DNA of 64,000 nucleotides from Arthrobacter sp. P2b (lineage in GTDB: Bacteria > Actinomycetota > Actinomycetes > Actinomycetales > Micrococcaceae): assembly GCF_900168295.1 (NCBI RefSeq), contig NZ_FVZL01000002.1:186001-250000 (forward strand), given 5' to 3'. Positions within the stretch are counted from its first letter, which is position 1; each line of letters starts with the position of its first letter. Made by a program: the position numbers and the translations under genes. This document shows positions 35,867-44,285 of the stretch, piece by piece. The notes under the pieces are model-generated. The model was not told the origin of the DNA, ran no database searches, and worked only from the letters and a program-made list of their open reading frames with translations.

Positions 35867-36297
35867 GATGCCTTCCGCTCCTCCCCGGGGCCGGTCTCGT
35901 CGTCGTCGTTAATCAACTCGCCCTGCAGGACCTCGTCGCCGGGCCTCTCGGCAGCCGAGGGTTGGGGCGGGCTCTCTATCTCGGCCAGCGGCGCGGAATC
36001 CAGCAACAGGTCGCTGTGTGCCTCCGCCTTATCGTTGCCGTTGGCGATGACCACCGCAATCCATGGGAGGAAGACCGCTCCGGCAACCATGAGGATCTTG
36101 AACCAGCCGTCCACCACGAAGATGAGGATCAGGCAGACCATGCGGATGCCCATCGCCAGCGCGTACTTGATCATGCGCTTACGCATGTCCTCAGAATGGG
36201 CTCCCGCGGCATCCGTAATGCTGTGAACCTCCGAATCGCCGGAGAACCGCCCGGGTTCTTTAGGCGCGGATTGTCCCGCATGGTTTTCAAGGGTCAC
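35863..36297 (-). CDS. DUF3099 membrane protein
   Basis: 144 residues. VHSITDAAGAHSEDMRKRM followed by two membrane spans (about 45-62 and 66-85) is the DUF3099 signature. The rest is an acidic cytosolic tail. The family is actinobacterial and uncharacterised. It is the first gene of the SURF1 operon and is divergent from fabG, a neighbourhood shared with other actinobacteria. Confidence 0.85.
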   Translation of the reverse strand: MTLENHAGQSAPKEPGRFSGDSEVHSITDAAGAHSEDMRKRMIKYALAMGIRMVCLILIFVVDGWFKILMVAGAVFLPWIAVVIANGNDKAEAHSDLLLDSAPLAEIESPPQPSAAERPGDEVLQGELINDDDETGPGEERKAS

Positions 36298-36451
36298 GGT
36301 GGTTTATCACGCTCCAAAGGCTTGCATCAATTCTCTCACCATCGGCAGTGGCACCCAAACCCGGGCCAAAGCGGGCGCTAAGATCGGAGGCAGTCAAATC
36401 ACACCCTTTGCTACCGCGGCGCAGCATGCCGCAGAATTCCGGAGCCTCTAA

Positions 36452-37177
<726 letters not shown>

Positions 37178-37218
37178 GGCACAACCTGCACCGGCGGACG
37201 CACGCGGACGGCACATGC

Positions 37219-37602
37219 TCACCCCGCCGCCGCGAACGCCTCTTCCAGCCAGCCTGCCACTTCGTCGTCAATGTCCTCGACGGTGCGCAGTTCCAGGTGA
37301 TGCATCCAGACGCCTGGGGATGGATGGACTATTTCCTTAAACCGGGAAGACTCCAGACGGCGGGGGAGGACAATGGACAGCACGGCCGGAACATCGGTTT
37401 TAAGATGTCGGCGCGGATTCCAGACATAGGCGAATCCGCGCCGGTTCCGGAAAGCCACCTGGCTAATGGTGGTATGCACCGTGGCCGGGACGGCGCCGCT
37501 TAGAGCCCGCCCTACCGCCTCATAGATGCGCAGTCTCTCAGGTGAATTGCTGAAGACCTGTTCCGGCGTGGACTCCGCACTGGCCGGCCGCTGCTGTGCC
37601 AT
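37219..37602 (-). CDS. DUF5655 domain protein
   Basis: 127 residues. The stretch from QVFSNSPERLRIYEAV through TVHTTISQVAFRNRRGFAYVWNP and HHLELRTVEDIDDEVAGWLEEA matches the DUF5655 domain, a small fold found in actinobacteria. Function unknown. Convergent with fabG. Confidence 0.8.
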   Translation of the reverse strand: MAQQRPASAESTPEQVFSNSPERLRIYEAVGRALSGAVPATVHTTISQVAFRNRRGFAYVWNPRRHLKTDVPAVLSIVLPRRLESSRFKEIVHPSPGVWMHHLELRTVEDIDDEVAGWLEEAFAAAG

Positions 37603-37757
37603 ACGGGGAGCCTACGCCGGGTCAAGGTGTGCAGCACCGTCAAACTAGCTGGCATCGCCTTCTTTGTGGAGGTCAGACAACGGAATCAGCACCGGCCGCT
37701 GGCATGATGGACTGCAGACCAACTCCGACTTAGACGTTTCGAACAAAAGGAGCCCCT

Positions 37758-38522
37758 ATGGGACTGCTGGACAACAAGACCGCCATCGTCACTGGATCAT
37801 CGCGCGGCATCGGCGCTGACGTGGCCAAAATCCTCGCCGGCCAGGGCGCCGCCGTCGTGGTCAACTACCGCCAGAAGGCGCCGCGCGCCAACAAGGTAGT
37901 GCAGGGCATCGAGGCCGACGGCGGCCGCGCCGTCGCCGTGGGCGCAGACCTCACCACCCAGGAAGGCGTGCAGGCCCTGGCCTCCGCCGCGATGGAAAAC
38001 TTCGGTTCCCTGGACATCCTGGTCCTGAACGCCTCCGGCGGCATGGAAACCGGCATGGGCGAGGACTACGCACTCAAGCTGAACCGCGACGCCCAGGTCA
38101 ACATGCTCAACGCCGCGGTGCCCCTGATGAAGGAGGGCTCACGGGTGGTCTTCGTCACCAGCCACCAGGCGCACTTCATCAACACCGTCCCCACCATGCC
38201 TGCCTACGAGCCGGTGGCCCGCAGCAAGCGCGCCGGTGAGGACGCACTCCGCGATCTCATTCCCGCACTGGCCGAGAAGGGCATCTCCCTGGTGGTTGTG
38301 TCCGGCGACATGATCGAGGGCACCGTCACCGCCACGCTGCTGGACCGCTCCACCCCCGGAGCCATCGAGGCCCGCCGTGCCGAGGCCGGGAAACTGTACT
38401 CAGTGGAGGAATTCGCCCAGGTGGTGGCCGGCATGGTGACCGCCGACGTGGAATCCGGCCACACCGAGTACGCCGGTGGAGCCGACTACTTCGGCAAGGG
38501 CTCCGGCCAGCCCGCCAGCTAG
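37758..38522 (+). CDS. Divergent short-chain dehydrogenase/reductase
   Basis: 254 residues. The Rossmann loop TGSSRGIG (12-19), NASGG and Ser135 (VTSHQAHF) are present. The catalytic tetrad is altered: in the segment ending YEPVARSKRAGE, Lys157 is kept but the residue four before it is Val153, not Tyr; the nearest Tyr is 150. Homologues with the same YEPVA-SKRAGE block seem to exist, so this is a subfamily feature rather than a mutation. Substrate unknown. Start ATG 37758 with AAAGGAG upstream. Confidence 0.82.
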   Translation: MGLLDNKTAIVTGSSRGIGADVAKILAGQGAAVVVNYRQKAPRANKVVQGIEADGGRAVAVGADLTTQEGVQALASAAMENFGSLDILVLNASGGMETGMGEDYALKLNRDAQVNMLNAAVPLMKEGSRVVFVTSHQAHFINTVPTMPAYEPVARSKRAGEDALRDLIPALAEKGISLVVVSGDMIEGTVTATLLDRSTPGAIEARRAEAGKLYSVEEFAQVVAGMVTADVESGHTEYAGGADYFGKGSGQPAS

Positions 38523-38535
38523 ACTCTTCGCACAA

Positions 38536-38592
38536 CGAAATGACAGTTCGCGGCAATGTTCCTTCGGGACACTGCCGCGAACTGTCATTTCG
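38536..38592. terminator. Bidirectional terminator
   Basis: A perfect 20-bp stem: 38536-38555 (CGAAATGACAGTTCGCGGCA) with 38573-38592, around a 17-base loop that can pair further. It lies between convergent SDR and serB genes. Confidence 0.88.
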
Positions 38593-38610
38593 CGGTTAAG
38601 TCGCTAGACG

Positions 38611-39504
38611 TTAGACGCCGGCGACGTACTTGACGGCGTCGAGGTAGGGCATGTTGACGGCGGCATCCGCCACGGCCCGTACGGCAGGCTTGGCATTGAA
38701 GGCGATGCCGATGCCTGCGGCGCCGAGCATGTCCAGGTCGTTGGCCCCGTCGCCAACGGCAATGGTGTGCTCCAGGGCAATGCCTTCCGCGGCGGCCCAT
38801 TCCCGCAGGAACTTCTCTTTGGCTGCACGGTCCACCACGGCGCCCAGCACCTTGCCGGTCAGTGCGCCGTCAACGATTTCCAGCTCATTGGCCTGCCAGT
38901 AGTCCAGGCCAAGGTCAGCGGCAATGGGCTCGAGGATCTGGTTGAATCCGCCGGAGACGACGGCCACCACATGGCCGGCCTTCTTGAATGCCGCAACCAG
39001 CTCCGCGGCCCCCAGGCTCAGTTTCACTTCAGCGCGGACGTTATTGACGACGTCGGCGGGCAGCCCAGCGAGCACCGCCGCCCGGGCGTGCAGGCTCTGG
39101 GTGAAATCCAGTTCCCCGCGCATGGCGGCTTCCGTGACGGCTGCCACCTCCTCGCGCTTGCCGGCGTATGCCGCAAGGAGCTCGATGACCTCCTGCTGGA
39201 TGAGGGTGGAGTCGACGTCCATGATGAGCAGTTTGCGCTCCGCGGCACGGAGCCCGGCCGGAACCAGCGCGGTGTCCAGGCCATCGATGGCCCTGTCCGC
39301 AATGGCCCGCCGCAGTACGGCGAGGCCGGCGGCGGTGGCATCCGGAAGGTCCAGTCCGGCGACGTGCACCCCGTAGCGGTCATCGCCCAGGGAGTCCTCT
39401 GACTGCACAACCGCGCCGTGGGCGGCGAGGACGGAACGCAGCTGCTCCAGCCCGTTTGGAGTCATATTTTGGCCATAGCTGACCGCAGTCACGTTCGAAG
39501 TCAT
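38611..39504 (-). CDS. serB: Phosphoserine phosphatase SerB
   Basis: 297 residues. HAD phosphatase with the nucleophile motif DVDST (Asp96, Asp98), SGGF (motif II), a Lys in DRAAKEKF, and GDGANDLDML (motif IV). It hydrolyses phosphoserine in the last step of serine synthesis. The N-terminal 90 residues form the usual ACT-like regulatory region. Divergent from a VOC remnant and an ABC ATPase gene. Confidence 0.93.
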   Translation of the reverse strand: MTSNVTAVSYGQNMTPNGLEQLRSVLAAHGAVVQSEDSLGDDRYGVHVAGLDLPDATAAGLAVLRRAIADRAIDGLDTALVPAGLRAAERKLLIMDVDSTLIQQEVIELLAAYAGKREEVAAVTEAAMRGELDFTQSLHARAAVLAGLPADVVNNVRAEVKLSLGAAELVAAFKKAGHVVAVVSGGFNQILEPIAADLGLDYWQANELEIVDGALTGKVLGAVVDRAAKEKFLREWAAAEGIALEHTIAVGDGANDLDMLGAAGIGIAFNAKPAVRAVADAAVNMPYLDAVKYVAGV

Positions 39505-39578
39505 GCCTTCAATCTTATCCAGTGGGGCCCGGGCCCCTTGAATTGCGTCCCGCCGGCAGGGAACCGATGTCCGCTACA

Positions 39579-39747
39579 TCAGCTCAGGCAGAGGCAGAAC
39601 GGGTGGCCGGCCGGATCAAGGAACACACGGAACGTGGTGCCCGGCTGGTATTCGTGAACTCCAGTCGAGCAGGGTGCCGTAGAACTCGGCCAGGATTTTG
39701 GGGTCCGGGCAGTCAAGGACAACGACAGGGAAGCGTGCGATAGCCAT
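39579..39747 (-). pseudogene. Internally deleted VOC/glyoxalase-like gene
   Basis: From an ATG at 39747 the minus strand reads a good VOC N-terminus (MAIARFPVVVLDCPDPKILA, then EFYGTLLDW). Then the frame breaks, and a shifted frame reads a typical VOC C-terminus (GTTFRVFLDPAGHPFCLCLS) to a TGA at 39579-39581. Only about 56 codons are left of a normal 115-130, so roughly the middle half is deleted. This accounts for most of the 363-base gap between serB and the ABC ATPase gene. Confidence 0.78.
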
Positions 39748-39867
39748 AGCCAACACTCCAGGTGCGGCCTCCGGGACCACCTACAGTTTTGTGGGCTTGA
39801 ATGTGCGTAGTCGGGCTGGTCACATCAGTTATCAGTCGCCATGTTTTTTGTCCTAGTGTCTACTCCT

Positions 39868-40653
39868 ATGAGTGATGTTCTGGAATTGGATGCCGTCAGC
39901 GTTGTCCGCGGCAAAAAGACCCTGTTGGACAAGGTTGACTGGCAGGTCAATGAAGGCGAACGCTGGGTCATCCTGGGCCCCAACGGAGCCGGCAAAACCA
40001 CCCTCCTCCAGATCGCAGCAGCACGCCTCCACCCGAGCAGCGGCACGGCCGGCATCCTCGACGAAACCTTGGGCCGCGTGGACGTCTTTGAACTCCGCCC
40101 CCGCATCGGCCTGTCATCGGCAGCCCTCGCCACCCAAATCCCTGAGCATGAGAATGTCCTCAACGTCGTTGTCACCGCGGCCTACGGCGTCACCGGCCGC
40201 TGGCGGGAAGGTTACGAGCGCGACGACGAGCGCCGCGCCTTCCGCCTGCTGAACGACTGGGGGATGGGTCCCCTGCTGAACAGGACCTTTGCCACCCTGT
40301 CCGAGGGGGAGCGGAAGCGTGTCCAGATCGCCCGTGCCCTCATGACGGACCCCGAACTGCTGCTGCTGGATGAGCCCGCTGCCGGCCTTGACCTGGGCGG
40401 CCGCGAAGAACTGGTCCACAAGCTGGGCGAACTGGCCAGCGACGAGGCAGCGCCGGCCATGGTCCTGGTGACCCATCACCTTGAGGAAGTTCCGCCGGGC
40501 TTCACCCACGCCATGCTGTTGCGCGACGGCGGCGTGGTGGCCGCCGGACCCATCACCGAAGTCCTCACCGATGAGCACCTCAGCGCCACTTTCGGCCTCG
40601 CCCTGGATGTGACGGAAAACTCCGGCCGTTACTCCGCCACCGCCCGCCGCTAA
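39868..40653 (+). CDS. ABC ATPase, YlmA-like, without permease
   Basis: 261 residues. Walker A GPNGAGKTT, signature LSEGERKRVQIA (Glu replaces the second Gly), Walker B LLLLDEPAAGLDL and H-loop THHLEE. It resembles Bacillus YlmA and other orphan ATPases of the iron/molybdate branch. No permease gene is adjacent; the next gene is a TauE/SafE transporter, which does not normally use ATP. ATG 39868 (MSDVLELDAVSV) was chosen over the open frame from 39841. Confidence 0.85.
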   Translation: MSDVLELDAVSVVRGKKTLLDKVDWQVNEGERWVILGPNGAGKTTLLQIAAARLHPSSGTAGILDETLGRVDVFELRPRIGLSSAALATQIPEHENVLNVVVTAAYGVTGRWREGYERDDERRAFRLLNDWGMGPLLNRTFATLSEGERKRVQIARALMTDPELLLLDEPAAGLDLGGREELVHKLGELASDEAAPAMVLVTHHLEEVPPGFTHAMLLRDGGVVAAGPITEVLTDEHLSATFGLALDVTENSGRYSATARR

Positions 40654-40673
40654 GGCAGGGTTCACCGCCAGCA

Positions 40674-41459
40674 GTGGAGATCCTTAGCAGCATCCTGGTC
40701 TTTTTCGCGGGCCTGTGGGCCGGCACCATCAACGCAGTGGTCGGCTCCGGCACGCTGGTGACCTTTCCCGTACTCATTGCCCTCGGCGTCGCGCCGGTGG
40801 TGGCCTCCATGAGCAACGCCATGGGGCTGGTGGCCGGCACGGCGGCCGGGGCGTGGGGTTACCGGCGCGAGCTGGCAGGCCGGGGCCGCCAGCTGATGAA
40901 GCTGCTGCCGGCCTCACTGCTCGGCGGAATCACCGGCGCCTACTTGCTGCTGCACCTGCCCGAGCAGGTCTTCCACTATGTGGCACCCGTCCTGCTGGTG
41001 CTTGCCCTGCTGATGGTGGTCTTCCAGCCCAGGCTTCAGGCATGGGTGCGCAGCCGCGAGGAGAACCCGGAACATGCCATCCGGGACCGCAGCCACGGCG
41101 TGCTCCTTGTGGTGCTGGTGTACCTCGCAGGCGTGTACGGGGGCTACTTCGTGGCAGCCCAGGGCATCCTGCTGGTGGGCATCCTGGGCGTGTTCCTGAC
41201 CGGGACCATGCAGAATGCCAACGCCATGAAGAACATCCTGGTGCTCGGCGTCAACATGGTGGCGGCCGTGTCGTACCTGATCTTCGCCTTCGACCGGATC
41301 AACTGGCTGGTGGTCCTGCTGATCGCCGTCAGTTCCACGATCGGTGGCCTGGTTGGTTCCAAGGTGGGGCGCAAGCTCTCCCCGAAGGTCCTGCGGGCCG
41401 TCATCTTCACCCTTGGCATCGTGGCCCTGGGCGTGATGGTCGCCAACCTGCTGAAATAA
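40674..41459 (+). CDS. TauE/SafE family sulfite/organic anion exporter
   Basis: 261 residues, about eight membrane spans in two repeats. TauE/SafE signatures: FFAGLWAGTINAVVGSGTL at the N-terminus and the repeat-like VYGGYFVAAQGILLVGILG in the middle. The family exports sulfite, sulfoacetate or other small organic anions; the specific substrate is unknown. The start is GTG 40674, 20 bases after the ABC ATPase gene, so the two are likely co-transcribed. Confidence 0.88.
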   Translation: MEILSSILVFFAGLWAGTINAVVGSGTLVTFPVLIALGVAPVVASMSNAMGLVAGTAAGAWGYRRELAGRGRQLMKLLPASLLGGITGAYLLLHLPEQVFHYVAPVLLVLALLMVVFQPRLQAWVRSREENPEHAIRDRSHGVLLVVLVYLAGVYGGYFVAAQGILLVGILGVFLTGTMQNANAMKNILVLGVNMVAAVSYLIFAFDRINWLVVLLIAVSSTIGGLVGSKVGRKLSPKVLRAVIFTLGIVALGVMVANLLK

Positions 41460-41466
41460 TCACCCG

Positions 41467-42318
41467 GTGACGTTCCACTATCTAGAGTCCGCCGATGATC
41501 CCCGGGTGGGCGACTACACCACACTGACCGATGTGCACCTGCGGAAGCTCCGGGAACCACGCGAAGGCATGTACATCGCTGAATCCTCCCGGGTCCTGCG
41601 CCGTGCCCTGGCGGCCGGGCACCAGCCGCGGTCGTTCTTCCTGGCCGAGAAATGGCTTGCAGACCTCGACGACGTCTTCCAGGCATACCCCGACGTTCCG
41701 GTTTTCATCGGGAAGGCAGCCCTGCTCGAGGAAATCACCGGCTTCCACCTGCACCGCGGCGCCATGGCCGCCATGCACCGCCCCGCCCCCGTGCCGCTGC
41801 CCGAACTGCTGGCGGGCGCGCGCCGGGTGGCAGTCCTGGAGGACATCGTGGACCACACCAACGTGGGCGCCATCTTCCGGTCCGCCGCCGCCCTGGACAT
41901 CGACGCCGTCCTGGTCTCACCCCGCTGCGGGGACCCCCTGTACCGCCGCAGCGTCCGGGTCAGCATGGGCACCGTCTTCCAGGTCCCCTGGGCACGCCTC
42001 GAAAGCTGGCCGGCAGACCTCCAGGTACTCAAGGACCACGGCTTCACCGTTGCCGCCCTGGAGCTGACGGCGGACGCCCAGGACGTGGATGTGGTTGCCG
42101 CCCGGAACCCGGACAAGCTGGCGCTGGTGCTCGGCACGGAAGGTGCCGGCATGAGCGCCGAAACACTTGCCGCCGTCGACCTCGCCGTCAAGATCCCCAT
42201 GCGCAATGGCGTGGATTCGCTCAACGTTGCTGCCGCATCTGCTGTGGCCTTCTGGGAGCTGCGGGCGCGGCCCCAAGCCTCCGCCGCCGAATTGCATACT
42301 CTGCCACAGCCACGTTGA
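41467..42318 (+). CDS. TrmH/SpoU family RNA methyltransferase
   Basis: 283 residues. An N-terminal substrate-binding domain of about 110 residues is followed by a SPOUT knot with motif 1 NVGAIFRSAAALDIDAVLV, motif 2 LVLGTEGAGM and motif 3 IPMRNGVDSLNVAAASAVA. It methylates a ribose 2'-OH in tRNA or rRNA; the target cannot be told from sequence. GTG 41467 starts 7 bases after the TauE gene. Its last 98 bases overlap, tail-to-tail, the DUF2306 gene on the other strand. Confidence 0.9.
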   Translation: MTFHYLESADDPRVGDYTTLTDVHLRKLREPREGMYIAESSRVLRRALAAGHQPRSFFLAEKWLADLDDVFQAYPDVPVFIGKAALLEEITGFHLHRGAMAAMHRPAPVPLPELLAGARRVAVLEDIVDHTNVGAIFRSAAALDIDAVLVSPRCGDPLYRRSVRVSMGTVFQVPWARLESWPADLQVLKDHGFTVAALELTADAQDVDVVAARNPDKLALVLGTEGAGMSAETLAAVDLAVKIPMRNGVDSLNVAAASAVAFWELRARPQASAAELHTLPQPR

Positions 42319-42937
42319 TGACCCACCCGGCACCCATGAGCAGTGCCCGCCCTGCCTCGCCGGGCTGGCCTGCGAGCACCATCCACGGGATCGATACGAG
42401 AGCCTGGGTCCCGGCTGCGATCCCGATGGCGTAGGCGCGGGTCATCCACGCCCCGTGGTGCTGATACCTGCGCCTGGCGAGGGCCCTCACCCCCAGGATG
42501 ATGCTGGCAAGCATGGCGGTTCCGAAGATCAGGCGCAGGATGAAAAGTGCGGGGCCGTCCCCCTGTGGAAGGTCGTAGAAGGCGGCCATCCACAGGCCGG
42601 ACAGGGCCACCAGGAGGCCGGCGGGTATCAGGACAACGCCGGCTGCCCGGTGCCAGGCGGTACGGCCGGAGCGTCCCCTGCGCAGGCCGGGGACAAACTG
42701 GAACGCCCCCAGCAAGCTGTAGAGAATGGCAGCGGGTATGTGCACCATCACGGGTATGGGCGAGGCGAAGAACCGTGCATTGGCAGGCGTAACAGGAGCG
42801 CCCCCGGTCAACTCGGCCATGCGCAGGGAACCGAAAATGACGGGGATGAGGCTGACAAAGATGAGGCCTGCCGGTACCAGCCAACCTGCCTGCCTGCGCC
42901 GGGCCGGCGCCTGAGTCGCTATCGATTGAGTCGCCAT
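42221..42937 (-). CDS. DUF2306 membrane protein
   Basis: 238 residues, about six to seven membrane spans, with conserved His (VHIPAAILYSLLGAFQF, WHRAAG, HHGAWMTRAYAI) as in DUF2306, possibly a heme- or cation-binding membrane family. ATG 42937 was chosen since the frame back to 43021 runs through the operators. It is divergent from a TetR regulator and surely its target. The basic C-terminal tail (RRRRLG onward) is encoded antisense to the end of the TrmH-like gene. Confidence 0.82.
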   Translation of the reverse strand: MATQSIATQAPARRRQAGWLVPAGLIFVSLIPVIFGSLRMAELTGGAPVTPANARFFASPIPVMVHIPAAILYSLLGAFQFVPGLRRGRSGRTAWHRAAGVVLIPAGLLVALSGLWMAAFYDLPQGDGPALFILRLIFGTAMLASIILGVRALARRRYQHHGAWMTRAYAIGIAAGTQALVSIPWMVLAGQPGEAGRALLMGAGWVINVAVAEYAIRRRRLGAAPAAPRRPQQMRQQR

Positions 42938-42969
42938 GTCTCGTCTTCTTTCCGCAGCTGCCGCGTCGA

Positions 42970-42986
42970 GGTGTACGGCGTACACC
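42970..42986. promoter_or_regulatory. TetR-type operator palindrome 1
   Basis: GGTGTAC-GGC-GTACACC, a perfect 7-bp-arm dyad. It lies in the divergent DUF2306/TetR intergenic region and shares its arms with the second site 36 bases away (centre to centre). Confidence 0.8.
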
Positions 42987-43004
42987 CGTTCTGCGACCAA
43001 ATCT

Positions 43005-43023
43005 AGGTGTACGCTGTACACCT
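43005..43023. promoter_or_regulatory. TetR-type operator palindrome 2
   Basis: AGGTGTAC-GCT-GTACACCT, a perfect 8-bp-arm dyad with the same half-site as site 1. It lies 28 bases upstream of the regulator's ATG, so binding should block the regulator's own promoter as well as the DUF2306 promoter. Confidence 0.82.
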
Positions 43024-43050
43024 GTCAATGGCTATTACGGGCGGGAAGAT

Positions 43051-43785
43051 ATGACAGACCTCAACGAACGGCCTGCACGGGCACCCAGGGGTCCGCTTAG
43101 CAGGCAACGGGTGCTTCGCGCTGCGCTCCTGCTGGCGGACCAGGCCGGGGTGGATTCATTGAGCATGCGCAGGCTCGCCGGGGAGCTGGGTGTGGTGCCT
43201 ATGGCCCTTTACAAGCACGTGGCGAACAAGGAAGAACTGCTGGACGGCATGGTGGACGCCATCATTCAAGAGATCGCACCTCCTCCGCCGGGCCTTCCAT
43301 GGAAGGAGGCCGTCCGGGTGCGCGTGCTCTCAGCCAGGACGACGCTCCGCCAGCACCCCTGGGCCCGCCGCGTCATCGAAACCAGGACATCGAAGACCCC
43401 CGCCGTTCTCGATTACATGGACTCGTTCACCAGGATATTCCTGGCCGGCGGGTTGTCTGCGGACCTGACCCACCACGCGTTGCACGCACTGGGCGGGCGC
43501 ATGTGGGGCTTCACGCAGGAATTGTTTGACAAACCCGCGGCAGCGGAACAAGCCGCCGACGTCCCGCCCCACATGCAGCTGGCCATGATCCGGCAGATGG
43601 CCAGGCTGTACCCGAATATTGCCGCTGTCGCGGCGCCCGGAGCCCATGATGGAGGCACCGTGGTTGCTTACGGCTGCGACGACCAGTTTGAGTTCGAATT
43701 CGCCCTTGACCTGCTGCTGGACGGCATTGAGCAGCTTCACGCCCAAGGCTGGACGTCCCCGCGCTCCCTCCCGCCCGGGGAGTAG
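43051..43785 (+). CDS. TetR family regulator with tetracycline-repressor-type C-terminal domain
   Basis: 244 residues. Helix-turn-helix at about 22-65 ([31 protein letters not shown]), then a TetR_C_1-like ligand-binding domain ([29 protein letters not shown]). It most likely represses itself and the divergent DUF2306 gene through the paired GTGTAC-N3-GTACAC sites. The ligand is unknown. Confidence 0.88.
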   Translation: MTDLNERPARAPRGPLSRQRVLRAALLLADQAGVDSLSMRRLAGELGVVPMALYKHVANKEELLDGMVDAIIQEIAPPPPGLPWKEAVRVRVLSARTTLRQHPWARRVIETRTSKTPAVLDYMDSFTRIFLAGGLSADLTHHALHALGGRMWGFTQELFDKPAAAEQAADVPPHMQLAMIRQMARLYPNIAAVAAPGAHDGGTVVAYGCDDQFEFEFALDLLLDGIEQLHAQGWTSPRSLPPGE

Positions 43786-43815
43786 CGGCGCGGTTCGTCA
43801 GGCCCGCCGGCATCC

Positions 43816-43830
43816 GCTATCATTGATAGC
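43816..43830. promoter_or_regulatory. Palindrome upstream of rpmE (L31 type B)
   Basis: A perfect 15-bp dyad, GCTATCA-T-TGATAGC, 100 bases upstream of the ribosomal protein gene. Its right half overlaps AT-rich hexamers that could serve as a -10 element. It does not match the actinobacterial Zur box as I know it (TGAAAATNATTTTCA-like), which would be the expected control of a zinc-free L31. Confidence 0.45.
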
Positions 43831-43930
43831 TGGTTGTCCTGCTTTTTCAGCCTCGGCTGCAGCAGCCGCAGCCATCCCATTCATACCTGGCAACTGGCAA
43901 AATCCAGTTGCGTTGAACAAAGGTCCCATT

Positions 43931-44188
43931 ATGAAGTCTGATATCCACCCGAAGTACGAAGCTGTTGTTTTCAACGACCTGGCCTCCGGCACGAAGTTCC
44001 TGACCCGCTCCACCGTGTCTTCCTCGAAGACCATCGAGTGGGAAGACGGCAACACCTACCCGGTCATCGACGTCGAAATCTCCTCCGAGTCCCACCCGTT
44101 CTACACGGGCAAGCAGCGCATCATGGACTCCGCAGGCCGCGTCGAGCGCTTCAACGCTCGCTTCAAGGGCTTCGGCGGCAAGAAGTAA
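43931..44188 (+). CDS. rpmE2: 50S ribosomal protein L31 type B
   Basis: 85 residues. It starts [16 protein letters not shown], and the middle [32 protein letters not shown] is diagnostic for type B L31. The zinc-binding cysteines of type A L31 are absent, so this is the zinc-independent form that replaces type A when zinc is scarce in many bacteria. A perfect terminator follows. Confidence 0.95.
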   Translation: MKSDIHPKYEAVVFNDLASGTKFLTRSTVSSSKTIEWEDGNTYPVIDVEISSESHPFYTGKQRIMDSAGRVERFNARFKGFGGKK

Positions 44189-44213
44189 TCCACTTCGCCC
44201 AAGCTTCATGACG

Positions 44214-44243
44214 AAAGCCCGCACCGGCAACGGTGCGGGCTTT
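44214..44243 (+). terminator. Terminator of L31 gene
   Basis: A perfect 13-bp stem AAAGCCCGCACCG (44214-44226) with 44231-44243, GCAA tetraloop and a short T run in the right arm: a textbook intrinsic terminator. Confidence 0.92.
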
Positions 44244-44285
44244 CCGCGTTAACGGCCACGCCGCTTCTGCGGCAGGATGGATGGC

